Of a stretch of DNA of 5,071 bases, positions 1-5,060 are shown piece by piece (the first letter of the stretch is position 1; each line of letters opens with the position of its first letter). The notes beneath the pieces were generated by a model. The model was not told the DNA's origin, ran no database searches, and worked only from the letters and a program-made list of their open reading frames with translations. The translations under genes and the position numbers were made by a program. This DNA comes from Woeseiaceae bacterium (GTDB taxonomy: Bacteria > Pseudomonadota > Gammaproteobacteria > Steroidobacterales > Woeseiaceae), in NCBI GenBank assembly GCA_022615525.1, contig JAKEGN010000051.1:1-5071 (forward strand). The letters are read 5' to 3'.

Positions 1-259
1 ACTGCTGCGCATAGTAGGTCATGACATAGTTGAGGCAGAAGAGCAGCAACCCGAGCAGCATGAAACGCCGGTGCGCGCGAACATCGAAACGCAGCGAAAG
101 TCGACGAAGCCGGCACCATGCGAACAGCAGCCCGGATGCCAGTACGTAGCGATAGAACACCGATACCTCCGGCGCCACGACTCCCAGCTGGAATTCGATC
201 GCGATCCAGGTCGTGCCCCAGACCGCAACGGTAATTACGTAAAGCGCCAGATTGTTCAT
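1..259 (-). CDS. DMT/EamA-family transporter, N-terminal part (runs off window edge)
   Basis: Reading leftwards from the ATG at 257-259, 86 codons stay open to the window edge, so only the N-terminus is seen. The product begins MNNLALYVITVAVWGTTWIA. The VWGTTWIAI stretch in the first membrane segment, followed by PEVSVFYRYVLASGLLF, is the hallmark start of drug/metabolite transporter (EamA) proteins. Hydrophobic segments lie at about residues 5-22, 33-49 and 66-83, with Arg-rich cytoplasmic loops (residues 50-65), fitting the first three helices of a ten-helix inner-membrane exporter. The substrate cannot be told. The Shine-Dalgarno is weak: a GGAAAG about 14 bases upstream, inside a small 5-bp hairpin at 268-281. 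The gene is divergent from a MocR regulator, a common pairing in which the regulator controls the transporter. The small plus-strand ORF over the same bases is a shadow. Confidence 0.88.
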   Translation of the reverse strand, partial: MNNLALYVITVAVWGTTWIAIEFQLGVVAPEVSVFYRYVLASGLLFAWCRLRRLSLRFDVRAHRRFMLLGLLLFCLNYVMTYYAQQ

Positions 260-306
260 AGTCTTTGCCCGGCTTTCCGGGGATCTCGCAGTCCCGGATC
301 CTGCAC

Positions 307-336
307 TTGACTGTACCGTGACATTGCGACTATAAC
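307..336 (+). promoter_or_regulatory. Sigma70-type promoter for the MocR regulator
   Basis: TTGACT (307-312) and TATAAC (331-336) are separated by 18 bases. Each hexamer matches the sigma70 consensus at five of six positions. The predicted start is near 343, giving a leader of about 29 bases to the ATG at 372. The -10 sits inside a perfect inverted repeat, so occupancy of that repeat would block this promoter. It was read from sequence only. Confidence 0.6.
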
Positions 337-343
337 AGTCGCA
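325..343. promoter_or_regulatory. Candidate MocR operator (perfect 7-bp inverted repeat)
   Basis: TGCGACT (325-331), a 5-base spacer ATAAC, then AGTCGCA (337-343) form a perfect inverted repeat across the -10 region of the regulator's promoter. Related half-sites flank it. GACTGTA at 309-315 is a direct repeat of GACTATA at 328-334 with one mismatch, 19 bases apart. ACAGT recurs at 336-340 and 366-370. MocR-type regulators are known to use direct-repeat and inverted-repeat combinations between divergent genes, so autoregulation plus control of the transporter is the likely role. That role is inferred. Confidence 0.5.
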
Positions 344-360
344 GTTTGGCGGAAATGCAA
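332..360 (-). promoter_or_regulatory. Weak candidate promoter for the DMT transporter
   Basis: On the minus strand TTGCAT (complement of 355-360) is followed after 17 bases by TGTTAT (complement of 332-337). These match the sigma70 consensus at three and four of six positions. The proposed -10 falls within the same palindrome that covers the regulator's -10, so the two promoters would overlap back to back. The match is weak, as expected if the transporter needs activation, but it could be coincidental. Confidence 0.25.
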
Positions 361-371
361 TATAGACAGTT

Positions 372-1823
372 ATGCTGGCAGTGGACAAGAGCAACGGCGA
401 TTTTCTCTACCGCCAGGTCATCGACCTGATTTCCGCCAACATAGACACCGGGACACTTCGGCCGGGCGATCGCCTGCCCTCCCTGCGTCGAATGAGCAAA
501 CGTGTCGGGGTCAGCGTACCCACCGTCCGCCAGGCCTACGTCGAGCTCGAGCGCCAGCGCCGGGTCGAATCCCGGCCGCAATCCGGATTCTACGTGCGTG
601 GCGCGAGGCTCAATGACCTGGTTCGTGCCGCACCCAAGTTCCGCCGCAATGCGAAACCCTCCCCGGTCCGCGGCCGCAGCCTCATGGACCGGGTTTATGA
701 CGGACTGTATCAGCCCGAAGTGGTTCCGCTTGGCATTGCCAACCCCTGCATGGCGAAGCCCGCCGCAAAAGCATTGCACAGGGCCATGAAACGGGTGATG
801 GTCCGTGCCGAGGAGCGAAGCCTGGTGTATGCGCCGACCAACGGCATCCCCGGGCTGCGGCGCCAGATTGCCTACCGCTTGCTGGATACGCTCGGCAGCC
901 AGGTCGAGCCGGACGACATCTGCATTACCAACGGCGGCCAGGAAGCGTTGTTGCTCGCACTGCGTTGCGTGGCGCAGAAAGGGGACGTGATCGCGGTCGA
1001 ATCGCCGACCTACCACGGCCTGCTGGAGCTGATCGACAGCCTCGGCATGCTGGCGATCGAGGTCGAAACCTGCCCGGAAGAAGGCGTCATGCTGGATGCG
1101 CTGCAAAAGACGCTGGATACGCACCCGGTGCGCGTCTGCATGTTCTCGACCACCCTTTGCAATCCCCTCGGGGTATCGATGCCGGAGGCGAAACGCCGGC
1201 AGCTGGCAGAGATCATCGATGCGCGCGACATCGTCCTGATCGAGGACGACGTTTACGGCGAACTGCTGTTCGACGGTCACCGGCCGAAGCCTGTCGAGGT
1301 CTATTCGCGCAGCGGCCGCGTGATGACCTGCGGTTCTTTCTCCAAGACCGCTGCCCCCGGCTATCGCATCGGCTGGCTGCAGACAGGCCGGTACCGCGAC
1401 CAGGTTCTCCGGTTGAAACGCTCGTACTCCTGCTCATCCGGACTGTTGCAGCAACTCACCCTGGCCGAATTTCTTGCCAGCGGCGACTACGAGCGCTATC
1501 TGAAGTCGCTCCGCCCGGTCCTGCAAATCAATGCCGGGCGCATGCGCAGCCTGGTCGCGGAGCATTTCCCCCGTGAAACTCGAACCTCGAATCCGGTCGG
1601 GGGATCCGTGTTGTGGCTGGAGCTGCCCGCATCGGTGGACTCCGAACAGTTGTTCGACCAGGCGATTGCTGCCGGCATCAGCATCGCCCCGGGGCCGATC
1701 TTCTCGCCCTGCCAGCGGTACCGGAATTTCCTGCGCCTGAGCTTCGGCCACCAATGGTCGGACGACATAGACAATGCGATAGCCTTGCTGGGGCACATGG
1801 TGCGGGAACAAGCCGCAGCCTGA
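372..1823 (+). CDS. MocR-family (GntR/aminotransferase) transcriptional regulator, YdcR-like
   Basis: This is a 483-residue protein, the usual MocR length. Residues about 10-78 form a GntR winged helix-turn-helix, seen as GTLRPGDRLPSLRRMSKR then VSVPTVRQAYVELE. A linker of about 40 residues follows. Residues about 116-475 form a fold-type I aminotransferase-like domain. Cofactor residues are intact: Lys325 in GSFSKTAAPGYRIGW is the expected PLP Schiff-base lysine. Asp292 and Tyr295 in EDDVYGEL, Asn264 in CNPLG and Arg455 in RLSFG occupy the usual pyridine, phosphate and carboxylate positions. The NPLG and EDDVYGEL wording and the short C-terminus resemble the E. coli YdcR subgroup more than PdxR or GabR. 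It probably senses an amino acid or amine through PLP and controls the divergent transporter; the ligand is unknown. The start at 372 fits the promoter. No strong Shine-Dalgarno is seen, only GGCGGAAA about 15 bases upstream. Confidence 0.95.
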   Translation: MLAVDKSNGDFLYRQVIDLISANIDTGTLRPGDRLPSLRRMSKRVGVSVPTVRQAYVELERQRRVESRPQSGFYVRGARLNDLVRAAPKFRRNAKPSPVRGRSLMDRVYDGLYQPEVVPLGIANPCMAKPAAKALHRAMKRVMVRAEERSLVYAPTNGIPGLRRQIAYRLLDTLGSQVEPDDICITNGGQEALLLALRCVAQKGDVIAVESPTYHGLLELIDSLGMLAIEVETCPEEGVMLDALQKTLDTHPVRVCMFSTTLCNPLGVSMPEAKRRQLAEIIDARDIVLIEDDVYGELLFDGHRPKPVEVYSRSGRVMTCGSFSKTAAPGYRIGWLQTGRYRDQVLRLKRSYSCSSGLLQQLTLAEFLASGDYERYLKSLRPVLQINAGRMRSLVAEHFPRETRTSNPVGGSVLWLELPASVDSEQLFDQAIAAGISIAPGPIFSPCQRYRNFLRLSFGHQWSDDIDNAIALLGHMVREQAAA

Positions 1824-1853
1824 GCCTGCAGGCCTTACGCGGTGCCGCCCGCA

Positions 1854-1873
1854 AAGGCCGGGAAGCCGGCTTT
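1854..1873 (+). terminator. Candidate intrinsic terminator after the MocR gene
   Basis: An 8-bp stem (1854-1861 with 1866-1873, one G-T wobble) encloses the 4-base loop GAAG, 30 bases past the regulator's stop codon. The T-tract is short and interrupted (TTTGGTT), so termination may be partial. No long ORF crosses the region, and the next gene has its own leader. Confidence 0.5.
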
Positions 1874-1927
1874 GGTTAAGGGCCTGTTCAGGTACCCGCG
1901 CCTACCATCTGTGCACGATCACTGATA

Positions 1928-1945
1928 CGCGCCGGTTTCGGCGCG
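1928..1945 (+). promoter_or_regulatory. GC-rich leader hairpin before the DUF3300 gene
   Basis: CGCGCCG (1928-1934) and CGGCGCG (1939-1945) form a perfect 7-bp stem with the loop GTTT. It ends seven bases before the AGGAGG ribosome binding site at 1953-1958. With no T-run after it, it is not a terminator. It could stabilise the mRNA 5' end or position the ribosome, or be a DNA-level protein site. No convincing -35/-10 pair was found in 1874-1927. Confidence 0.35.
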
Positions 1946-1952
1946 GATAGCC

Positions 1953-1958
1953 AGGAGG
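1953..1958 (+). promoter_or_regulatory. Strong Shine-Dalgarno AGGAGG
   Basis: AGGAGG lies five bases upstream of the ATG at 1964. It fixes the start of the DUF3300 gene and its signal peptide and predicts efficient translation. It is the best ribosome binding site in the window. Confidence 0.8.
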
Positions 1959-1963
1959 CTGTT

Positions 1964-3634
1964 ATGAACAGGCAATCGTGGACAATCGCGGCAACCTGCG
2001 TACTGGCGGCAATTGCGTCGGTGCCGGCCTTCTCTCAAGTGCCCGTCGACGATCAGGGCAATCCCCTCGGGAACGCCGCCGATGCGGGCGGATATGGCGA
2101 GACGGCTCTACCCGTCGCGCTGACTGCGACCGAGCTCGCCGAGCTGGTCGGTCCTGTCGCGCTGTATCCCGACGACCTGCTGGCCATAGTCCTGCCCGCG
2201 TCCACCTACCCGCTGGAGATCGTGCAGGCGGCGCGCTTCCTTGAACAATACGAACAGGACTCGACCTTGCAGCCGAACGAGGAATGGGACGAATCGGTCA
2301 CCGCCCTGCTGAACTACCCCGAAGTCCTGCGCATGATGAACGAGGACATCGACTGGACCTGGCAGCTCGGCGATGCGGTCGTGAACCAGCAGGCCGATGT
2401 CATCGCGGCCGTGGAATCATTTCGCGACCGCGCTTATGCAGCGGGCAACCTGAAAAGCGACCAGTACCAGACGGTCACCGAGGATGACGGCATCATCGAG
2501 ATCGTTCCTGTGGACGAGGAGATCATCTACGTGCCGTACTATGAACCGCAACAGGTGGTCGTGCGGCAGGTCACCCCGGTCTACTACTATTACCCGCAGC
2601 CATACCCGGTCTACTACTACCCGTACCCTGCCGGTTATTCCTTCTACACCGGCTACTTCTGGGGTGTGACCACCGCGTTTCGCATCGGCTGGTTGACCGA
2701 CCATTTGCACGTGCACCATCACAGTTACTGGGGTCACCCGTACTTCGGTCACAGTTACTACGGGCATTACTATCGCCGCCCCAGCGTGCACGTCTACAAC
2801 AGCTGGTACGTGAGCAACTCCACGTACTATTCGTCGAACCGTTATCGTGACGGCGACTACTGGCGGCCGCGCACGCAAAGCCGGGCCCGCCCCGCTTATT
2901 ACAGTTCACGCACCCTAAGTTACCGGGGCGATGATGTAAATCGTGGCAGCAGCGCGCGGGCGTACGGCAATGCCGGTTCCATGCAGATTGCGTCGCAGGG
3001 AATGGCAGACCGAACCGGCGGGCAGGCCTCGAGCATGGAGCGGCAGCGCAGCGAACCCGCATCCGTTCGGGACGTGGTTAGCGACACGATCCGCTTTCGC
3101 GAACGCAACCAGAATGGCCAGTCACTGCAACGCGAGCCGGCGGCAACGGCGACCAGGTCGGGCAGTTCGGCCCGTACCGAGCAGCGCTCCGGCGGCAGCG
3201 CCAGGGCAGAACGGGAAGTCCGGCGCGCGCCGGTGAGCACAGCGGCGACCACCGCTGTCAATCGCACGCGCGAATCCGTGCGGGAATCACGCAATGGGTC
3301 GAGTGCTGAGCGGCAGACAGGCAATGCGTCGCAAGCAACGCAGCGGACGAATCAGCGCAGCGTCACTCGTGAGGCCGCGCGGGTCGAGGTCCGTAACCCA
3401 GCACCGCAAGGACGCGCCGCACCCGCGAATTCCCGCCAGGGTTCGAGCCACGATTCGAGCCAGGTCAGCCGGCAGGAAAGTCGCGGTGAATCGCGTCCGG
3501 AGTCACGGACGGAATCACGTGCTGAAGCTCGCTCGGAATCTCGCACGGAATCTCGTTCTGAATCTCGTGCTGAATCGCGCCAGACCCAGGCATCAGTTCG
3601 AGAGGGCAACCAGGCGCGTCGCGGCCGTAATTGA
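1964..3634 (+). CDS. DUF3300-family exported protein with Tyr/His-rich centre and ESR-repeat tail
   Basis: This 556-residue protein starts with a Sec signal peptide. It has Arg3, a hydrophobic core over about residues 7-20 and a likely cut after AFS (residue 24). No lipobox is seen. Residues about 57-195 match the DUF3300 pattern: LVGPVALYPDDLLAIVLPAS, TYPLEIVQAARFL, NYPEVLRMMNEDIDWTWQLGDA, QQADVIAAVESFR, AAGNLKSD and EIIYVPYYEP. Residues about 196-300 are extremely Tyr/Pro/His rich, including runs of YYYY and a HLHVHHH cluster at 247-253. The rest, about 300-556, is low complexity, rich in Arg, Ser, Glu and Gln, and probably disordered. It ends with nine E-S-R-x units at 505-540. The family has no established function. 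The protein is likely periplasmic or envelope-associated. It reads as monocistronic, with its own ribosome binding site and a terminator after it. Frameshifting does not explain the tail, since the repeat stays in frame to the stop. Confidence 0.93.
   Translation: MNRQSWTIAATCVLAAIASVPAFSQVPVDDQGNPLGNAADAGGYGETALPVALTATELAELVGPVALYPDDLLAIVLPASTYPLEIVQAARFLEQYEQDSTLQPNEEWDESVTALLNYPEVLRMMNEDIDWTWQLGDAVVNQQADVIAAVESFRDRAYAAGNLKSDQYQTVTEDDGIIEIVPVDEEIIYVPYYEPQQVVVRQVTPVYYYYPQPYPVYYYPYPAGYSFYTGYFWGVTTAFRIGWLTDHLHVHHHSYWGHPYFGHSYYGHYYRRPSVHVYNSWYVSNSTYYSSNRYRDGDYWRPRTQSRARPAYYSSRTLSYRGDDVNRGSSARAYGNAGSMQIASQGMADRTGGQASSMERQRSEPASVRDVVSDTIRFRERNQNGQSLQREPAATATRSGSSARTEQRSGGSARAEREVRRAPVSTAATTAVNRTRESVRESRNGSSAERQTGNASQATQRTNQRSVTREAARVEVRNPAPQGRAAPANSRQGSSHDSSQVSRQESRGESRPESRTESRAEARSESRTESRSESRAESRQTQASVREGNQARRGRN
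3476..3583 (+). repeat. Nine tandem 12-bp coding repeats (E-S-R-x)
   Basis: Nine units of 12 bases begin at 3476, 3488, 3500, 3512, 3524, 3536, 3548, 3560 and 3572. Each encodes Glu-Ser-Arg plus a variable residue (G, P, T, A, S, T, S, A, Q); the fifth unit reads Glu-Ala-Arg. The common core is GAATCNCGN. Units 6-8 are the most alike, with GAATCTCG in each, suggesting recent duplication by slippage. The repeat lies near the C-terminus of the DUF3300 protein. Its length is a multiple of three, so copy number can change without breaking the frame. Confidence 0.9.
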
Positions 3635-3691
3635 GGATTCGGTTGCGACTATTCGGCAGCGGCGCGAGTACGCCAGCTCCTCCGGCCGGCT

Positions 3692-3708
3692 CCCCGGTCA
3701 GGCCGGGG
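3692..3708. terminator. GC hairpin in the convergent spacer
   Basis: CCCCGG (3692-3697) pairs with CCGGGG (3703-3708) around the loop TCAGG. It lies beyond both converging stop codons. There is no T-run on either strand, so it is at most an accessory or Rho-assisted termination or 3'-end stability element, next to the larger hairpin at 3715-3761. Confidence 0.3.
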
Positions 3709-3714
3709 GATGTC

Positions 3715-3761
3715 GAAGAACCGGGCGCATGCTTTCACTCTTTCGCAGCGCCCGGTTCTTC
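3715..3761 (+). terminator. Intrinsic terminator with 14-bp perfect stem (DUF3300 gene)
   Basis: GAAGAACCGGGCGC (3715-3728) is the exact reverse complement of GCGCCCGGTTCTTC (3748-3761). A further TGC/GCA pairing (3730-3732 with 3745-3747) past a bulge leaves a 12-base loop. ATTTT follows on the plus strand, so it reads as a rightward terminator about 80 bases after the DUF3300 stop. On the minus strand it overlaps the last codons and stop of the small membrane protein gene, where it may also end that transcript, though without a T-run. Confidence 0.75.
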
Positions 3762-3884
3762 ATTTTCCGGCCTGGCTGCCATCGCCTTCTCGGCCTCGTC
3801 CGATGACAGGCGCCAGGCAAAATAAAACACTGCGGCGCCAGTGGCGACACCGAGAAAAATCAGTATCAGCATCAGCAGGTTCAT
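3735..3884 (-). CDS. Small single-pass membrane protein, 49 residues, unknown function
   Basis: The minus-strand frame from the ATG at 3882-3884 to the TGA at 3735-3737 encodes 49 residues beginning MNLLMLILIFLGVATGAAVF. Residues about 2-24 are one continuous membrane helix ending in an aromatic/basic belt (YFAWR). An acidic, polar tail of about 23 residues follows (SSDEAEKAM... ending AAKE). Positively charged R25 after the helix suggests the C-terminus is cytoplasmic. The layout recalls CcoS/FixS mini-proteins, but their conserved wording is missing and no cytochrome oxidase genes are nearby, so I give no name. It starts 38 bases after the RHH gene stops, on the same strand, and is probably the last gene of the SPFH cluster. 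No good Shine-Dalgarno is seen, but an extended -10 lies just upstream. Its last codons overlap a terminator stem, which constrains their sequence. Confidence 0.6.
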   Translation of the reverse strand: MNLLMLILIFLGVATGAAVFYFAWRLSSDEAEKAMAARPENEEPGAAKE

Positions 3885-3892
3885 TACACAGC

Positions 3893-3901
3893 ATCATAGC
3901 A
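3893..3901 (-). promoter_or_regulatory. Candidate extended -10 for the small membrane protein gene
   Basis: On the minus strand TGCTATGAT matches the extended -10 pattern TGnTATAAT with one mismatch. The hexamer ends eight bases before the ATG at 3884, so transcription would start around 3886 and the mRNA would be leaderless or nearly so. That would explain the missing Shine-Dalgarno. There is no recognisable -35, which extended -10 promoters can do without. Confidence 0.35.
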
Positions 3902-3922
3902 CCTGCACCCTGCCCGGCTGGC

Positions 3923-4093
3923 TCATTTCGGCCCGGCAGCCTCCCGTGGCAGGCGCCCCGCCTTGCGCAATGCCTCGCGCAGCACGAACTCGATCTGCGC
4001 ATTGAGGCTCCGCAGGTCATCGTTCGCCCAGCGCTGCATGGCACTCAGGGTCTTTTCATCGACCCGCAGTGCAAACGGCTTGCGTGCACCCAT
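3923..4093 (-). CDS. Arc-like ribbon-helix-helix DNA-binding protein, 56 residues
   Basis: The minus-strand frame from the ATG at 4091-4093 to the TGA at 3923-3925 encodes 56 residues beginning MGARKPFALRVDEKTLSAMQ. Residues 6-12 (PFALRVD) are the DNA-contacting beta strand of the Arc/MetJ fold; Arg10 matches Arc Arg13. Helix A covers about 14-26. RSLNAQIEFVLREALRKAGR (28-47) forms the turn and helix B, close to Arc's RSVNSEIYQRVMESFKKEGR. Such proteins bind DNA as dimers of dimers at tandem half-sites. AAGGAAA at 4101-4107 is a good ribosome binding site about eight bases upstream. The gene lies 48 bases after the SPFH stop on the same strand, so the two are likely co-transcribed. No toxin gene adjoins it, so an antitoxin role is less likely than a repressor of its own operon, perhaps through the half-sites at 5041-5060. 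It is often annotated as Arc family or HicB-like. Confidence 0.88.
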   Translation of the reverse strand: MGARKPFALRVDEKTLSAMQRWANDDLRSLNAQIEFVLREALRKAGRLPREAAGPK

Positions 4094-4141
4094 TAGTCGC
4101 TTTCCTTTGGCACCGGACTGATCGGCGGGCTTCGACCCCGG

Positions 4142-5008
4142 TCAGTACAATGTACCGGTGTTCAGCACGGGTTGCGCGCTTTCCTCGCTGCACAGGACGG
4201 TCAACAGATTGCCGACCATAGCTGCCTTGCGCTCTTCGTCGAGATTCACAATGTTGTCGGCCTTCAGCTTTTCGAGCGCCATCTGCACCATTCCGACCGC
4301 ACCGGCGACGATCTGGCTGCGTGCAGCAATCACCGCGGCAGCCTGTTGTCGGCGCAACATCGCGTGGGCAATTTCCTGCGCGTAGGCCAGGTGGCTTATG
4401 CGTGCTTCGATCACGCTGATGCCCGCTTCCTCGAGACGTTCCTGGATTTCGTCACGCAGCGCACTGGCGATTTCGACCGGATGGCTGCGCAGTGCAATGC
4501 CCTCGCCTTCGTGCGGCTCGTACGGATATGACGTGGAGAGGTTACGGAGCGCCGATTCACTCTGTATGTGCACGAACTCCTCGTAGTTGTCGACCTCGAA
4601 CAGTGCTTCGGCGGTGTCGAATACCTTCCACACCACAACGGCGGCAATCTCGATCGGGCTGCCGTGCGAATCGTTCACTTTCAACTTGCCGCTCTCGAAA
4701 TTCCGCACGCGCGTCGACACTTTGGTCTTGGCGTAGAACGGATTGGCCCAGCGCAGCCCGGGTTCCCTTGCCGTGCCGACATAGCTGCCGAATAGCTGCA
4801 GCACCTTGGCTTCATTCGGATGCACCATGAAAAATCCGGCCCAGAGTATGAGCACCACGACAGTGAACAGCAGCGCGGCGATGAGGCCGCTTATGGACTG
4901 CGCGCGGGCGGCCGCGAACACGGCGTATGCGCCGGCAAGTTGGGCCACCGCCAACACCAGGATCATTCCGTAGCCCGAAGGCACTTTCCTAACCACTTCC
5001 CGAGTCAT
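4142..5008 (-). CDS. SPFH/band-7 domain membrane protein
   Basis: This 288-residue protein is anchored by two adjacent N-terminal hydrophobic segments (about 13-34 and 39-60). The band-7/SPFH domain follows from about 59: [32 protein letters not shown], then [20 protein letters not shown] and [20 protein letters not shown]. Residues about 185-250 ([20 protein letters not shown], then an Ala/Gln-rich helix with [21 protein letters not shown]) are the usual coiled oligomerisation region after the domain. SPFH proteins form large ring or cage assemblies on the inner membrane and often hold proteases or organise microdomains. This protein's own task is not known. The short C-terminus and absence of an adjacent NfeD-like gene set it apart from classic slipin/NfeD pairs and from HflK/HflC. 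The start is fixed by AAGGAG six bases before the ATG. It heads the minus-strand cluster with the RHH gene. Confidence 0.93.
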   Translation of the reverse strand: MTREVVRKVPSGYGMILVLAVAQLAGAYAVFAAARAQSISGLIAALLFTVVVLILWAGFFMVHPNEAKVLQLFGSYVGTAREPGLRWANPFYAKTKVSTRVRNFESGKLKVNDSHGSPIEIAAVVVWKVFDTAEALFEVDNYEEFVHIQSESALRNLSTSYPYEPHEGEGIALRSHPVEIASALRDEIQERLEEAGISVIEARISHLAYAQEIAHAMLRRQQAAAVIAARSQIVAGAVGMVQMALEKLKADNIVNLDEERKAAMVGNLLTVLCSEESAQPVLNTGTLY

Positions 5009-5014
5009 GACCCA

Positions 5015-5020
5015 CTCCTT
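5015..5020 (-). promoter_or_regulatory. Shine-Dalgarno AAGGAG for the SPFH gene
   Basis: AAGGAG on the minus strand lies six bases before the ATG at 5006-5008. It supports that start, which includes the full N-terminal membrane anchor. Confidence 0.75.
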
Positions 5021-5040
5021 GATCGAAGAATCGATTCAGA

Positions 5041-5060
5041 ATGATATCATTATGATATTA
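5041..5060. promoter_or_regulatory. AT-rich operator array with ATGATAT half-sites in the SPFH promoter region
   Basis: ATGATATCAT (5041-5050) is a perfect 10-bp palindrome. ATGATAT recurs at 5052-5058, exactly 11 bases, about one helical turn, after the first copy. Together 5043-5050 and 5052-5059 form a second inverted repeat with seven of eight matches. The block is AT-rich in an otherwise GC-rich window. Minus-strand -10 candidates lie inside it: CATAAT (complement of 5049-5054), TATCAT (5041-5046) and TAATAT (5055-5060). A -35 for CATAAT at normal spacing would fall just past the window end. Binding by the cluster's own RHH protein is inferred. Confidence 0.6.

Noticed and set aside
71..310. 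Small plus-strand frame at the left end
   Set aside because: It overlaps the convincing DMT transporter N-terminus on the other strand and shows no family features.
330..1280. Long minus-strand open frame of 316 codons
   Set aside because: It lies opposite the MocR gene, whose domains and catalytic residues are clear. The translation is rich in Arg, His, Gln and Asp with no recognisable family, typical of an antisense shadow in GC-rich DNA.
965..1576. Plus-strand frame of 203 codons within the MocR gene
   Set aside because: Out-of-frame shadow with Arg/Gly/Pro-rich low-complexity translation.
3476..3583. CRISPR-like or regulatory tandem repeat
   Set aside because: The 12-bp units have no spacers, stay in frame and encode a four-residue peptide repeat, so they are a coding repeat.
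3643..3652. TTGCGACTAT shared with the MocR operator at 324-333
   Set aside because: A 10-base match between two places in 5 kb is expected by chance, and here it lacks the second arm of the palindrome.
3294..3806. Plus-strand frame of 170 codons overlapping the DUF3300 tail and beyond
   Set aside because: It is out of frame with the DUF3300 protein, made Arg/Asn-repetitive by the 12-bp repeat, and runs through the terminator.
3735..3884. Naming the mini-protein CcoS (cbb3 oxidase maturation)
   Set aside because: Only size and topology agree. The conserved CcoS sequence after the helix is absent and no cbb3 oxidase or CcoI genes are in view.
3923..4093. Antitoxin of a toxin-antitoxin pair
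   Set aside because: The RHH fold fits, but neither neighbour resembles a toxin: one is an SPFH protein, the other a membrane mini-protein without known toxin features. A toxic role for the mini-protein cannot be fully excluded.
3710..4096. Plus-strand frame of 128 codons
   Set aside because: It lies opposite the Arc-like RHH gene and the mini-protein gene, both better supported, and begins inside a terminator hairpin.
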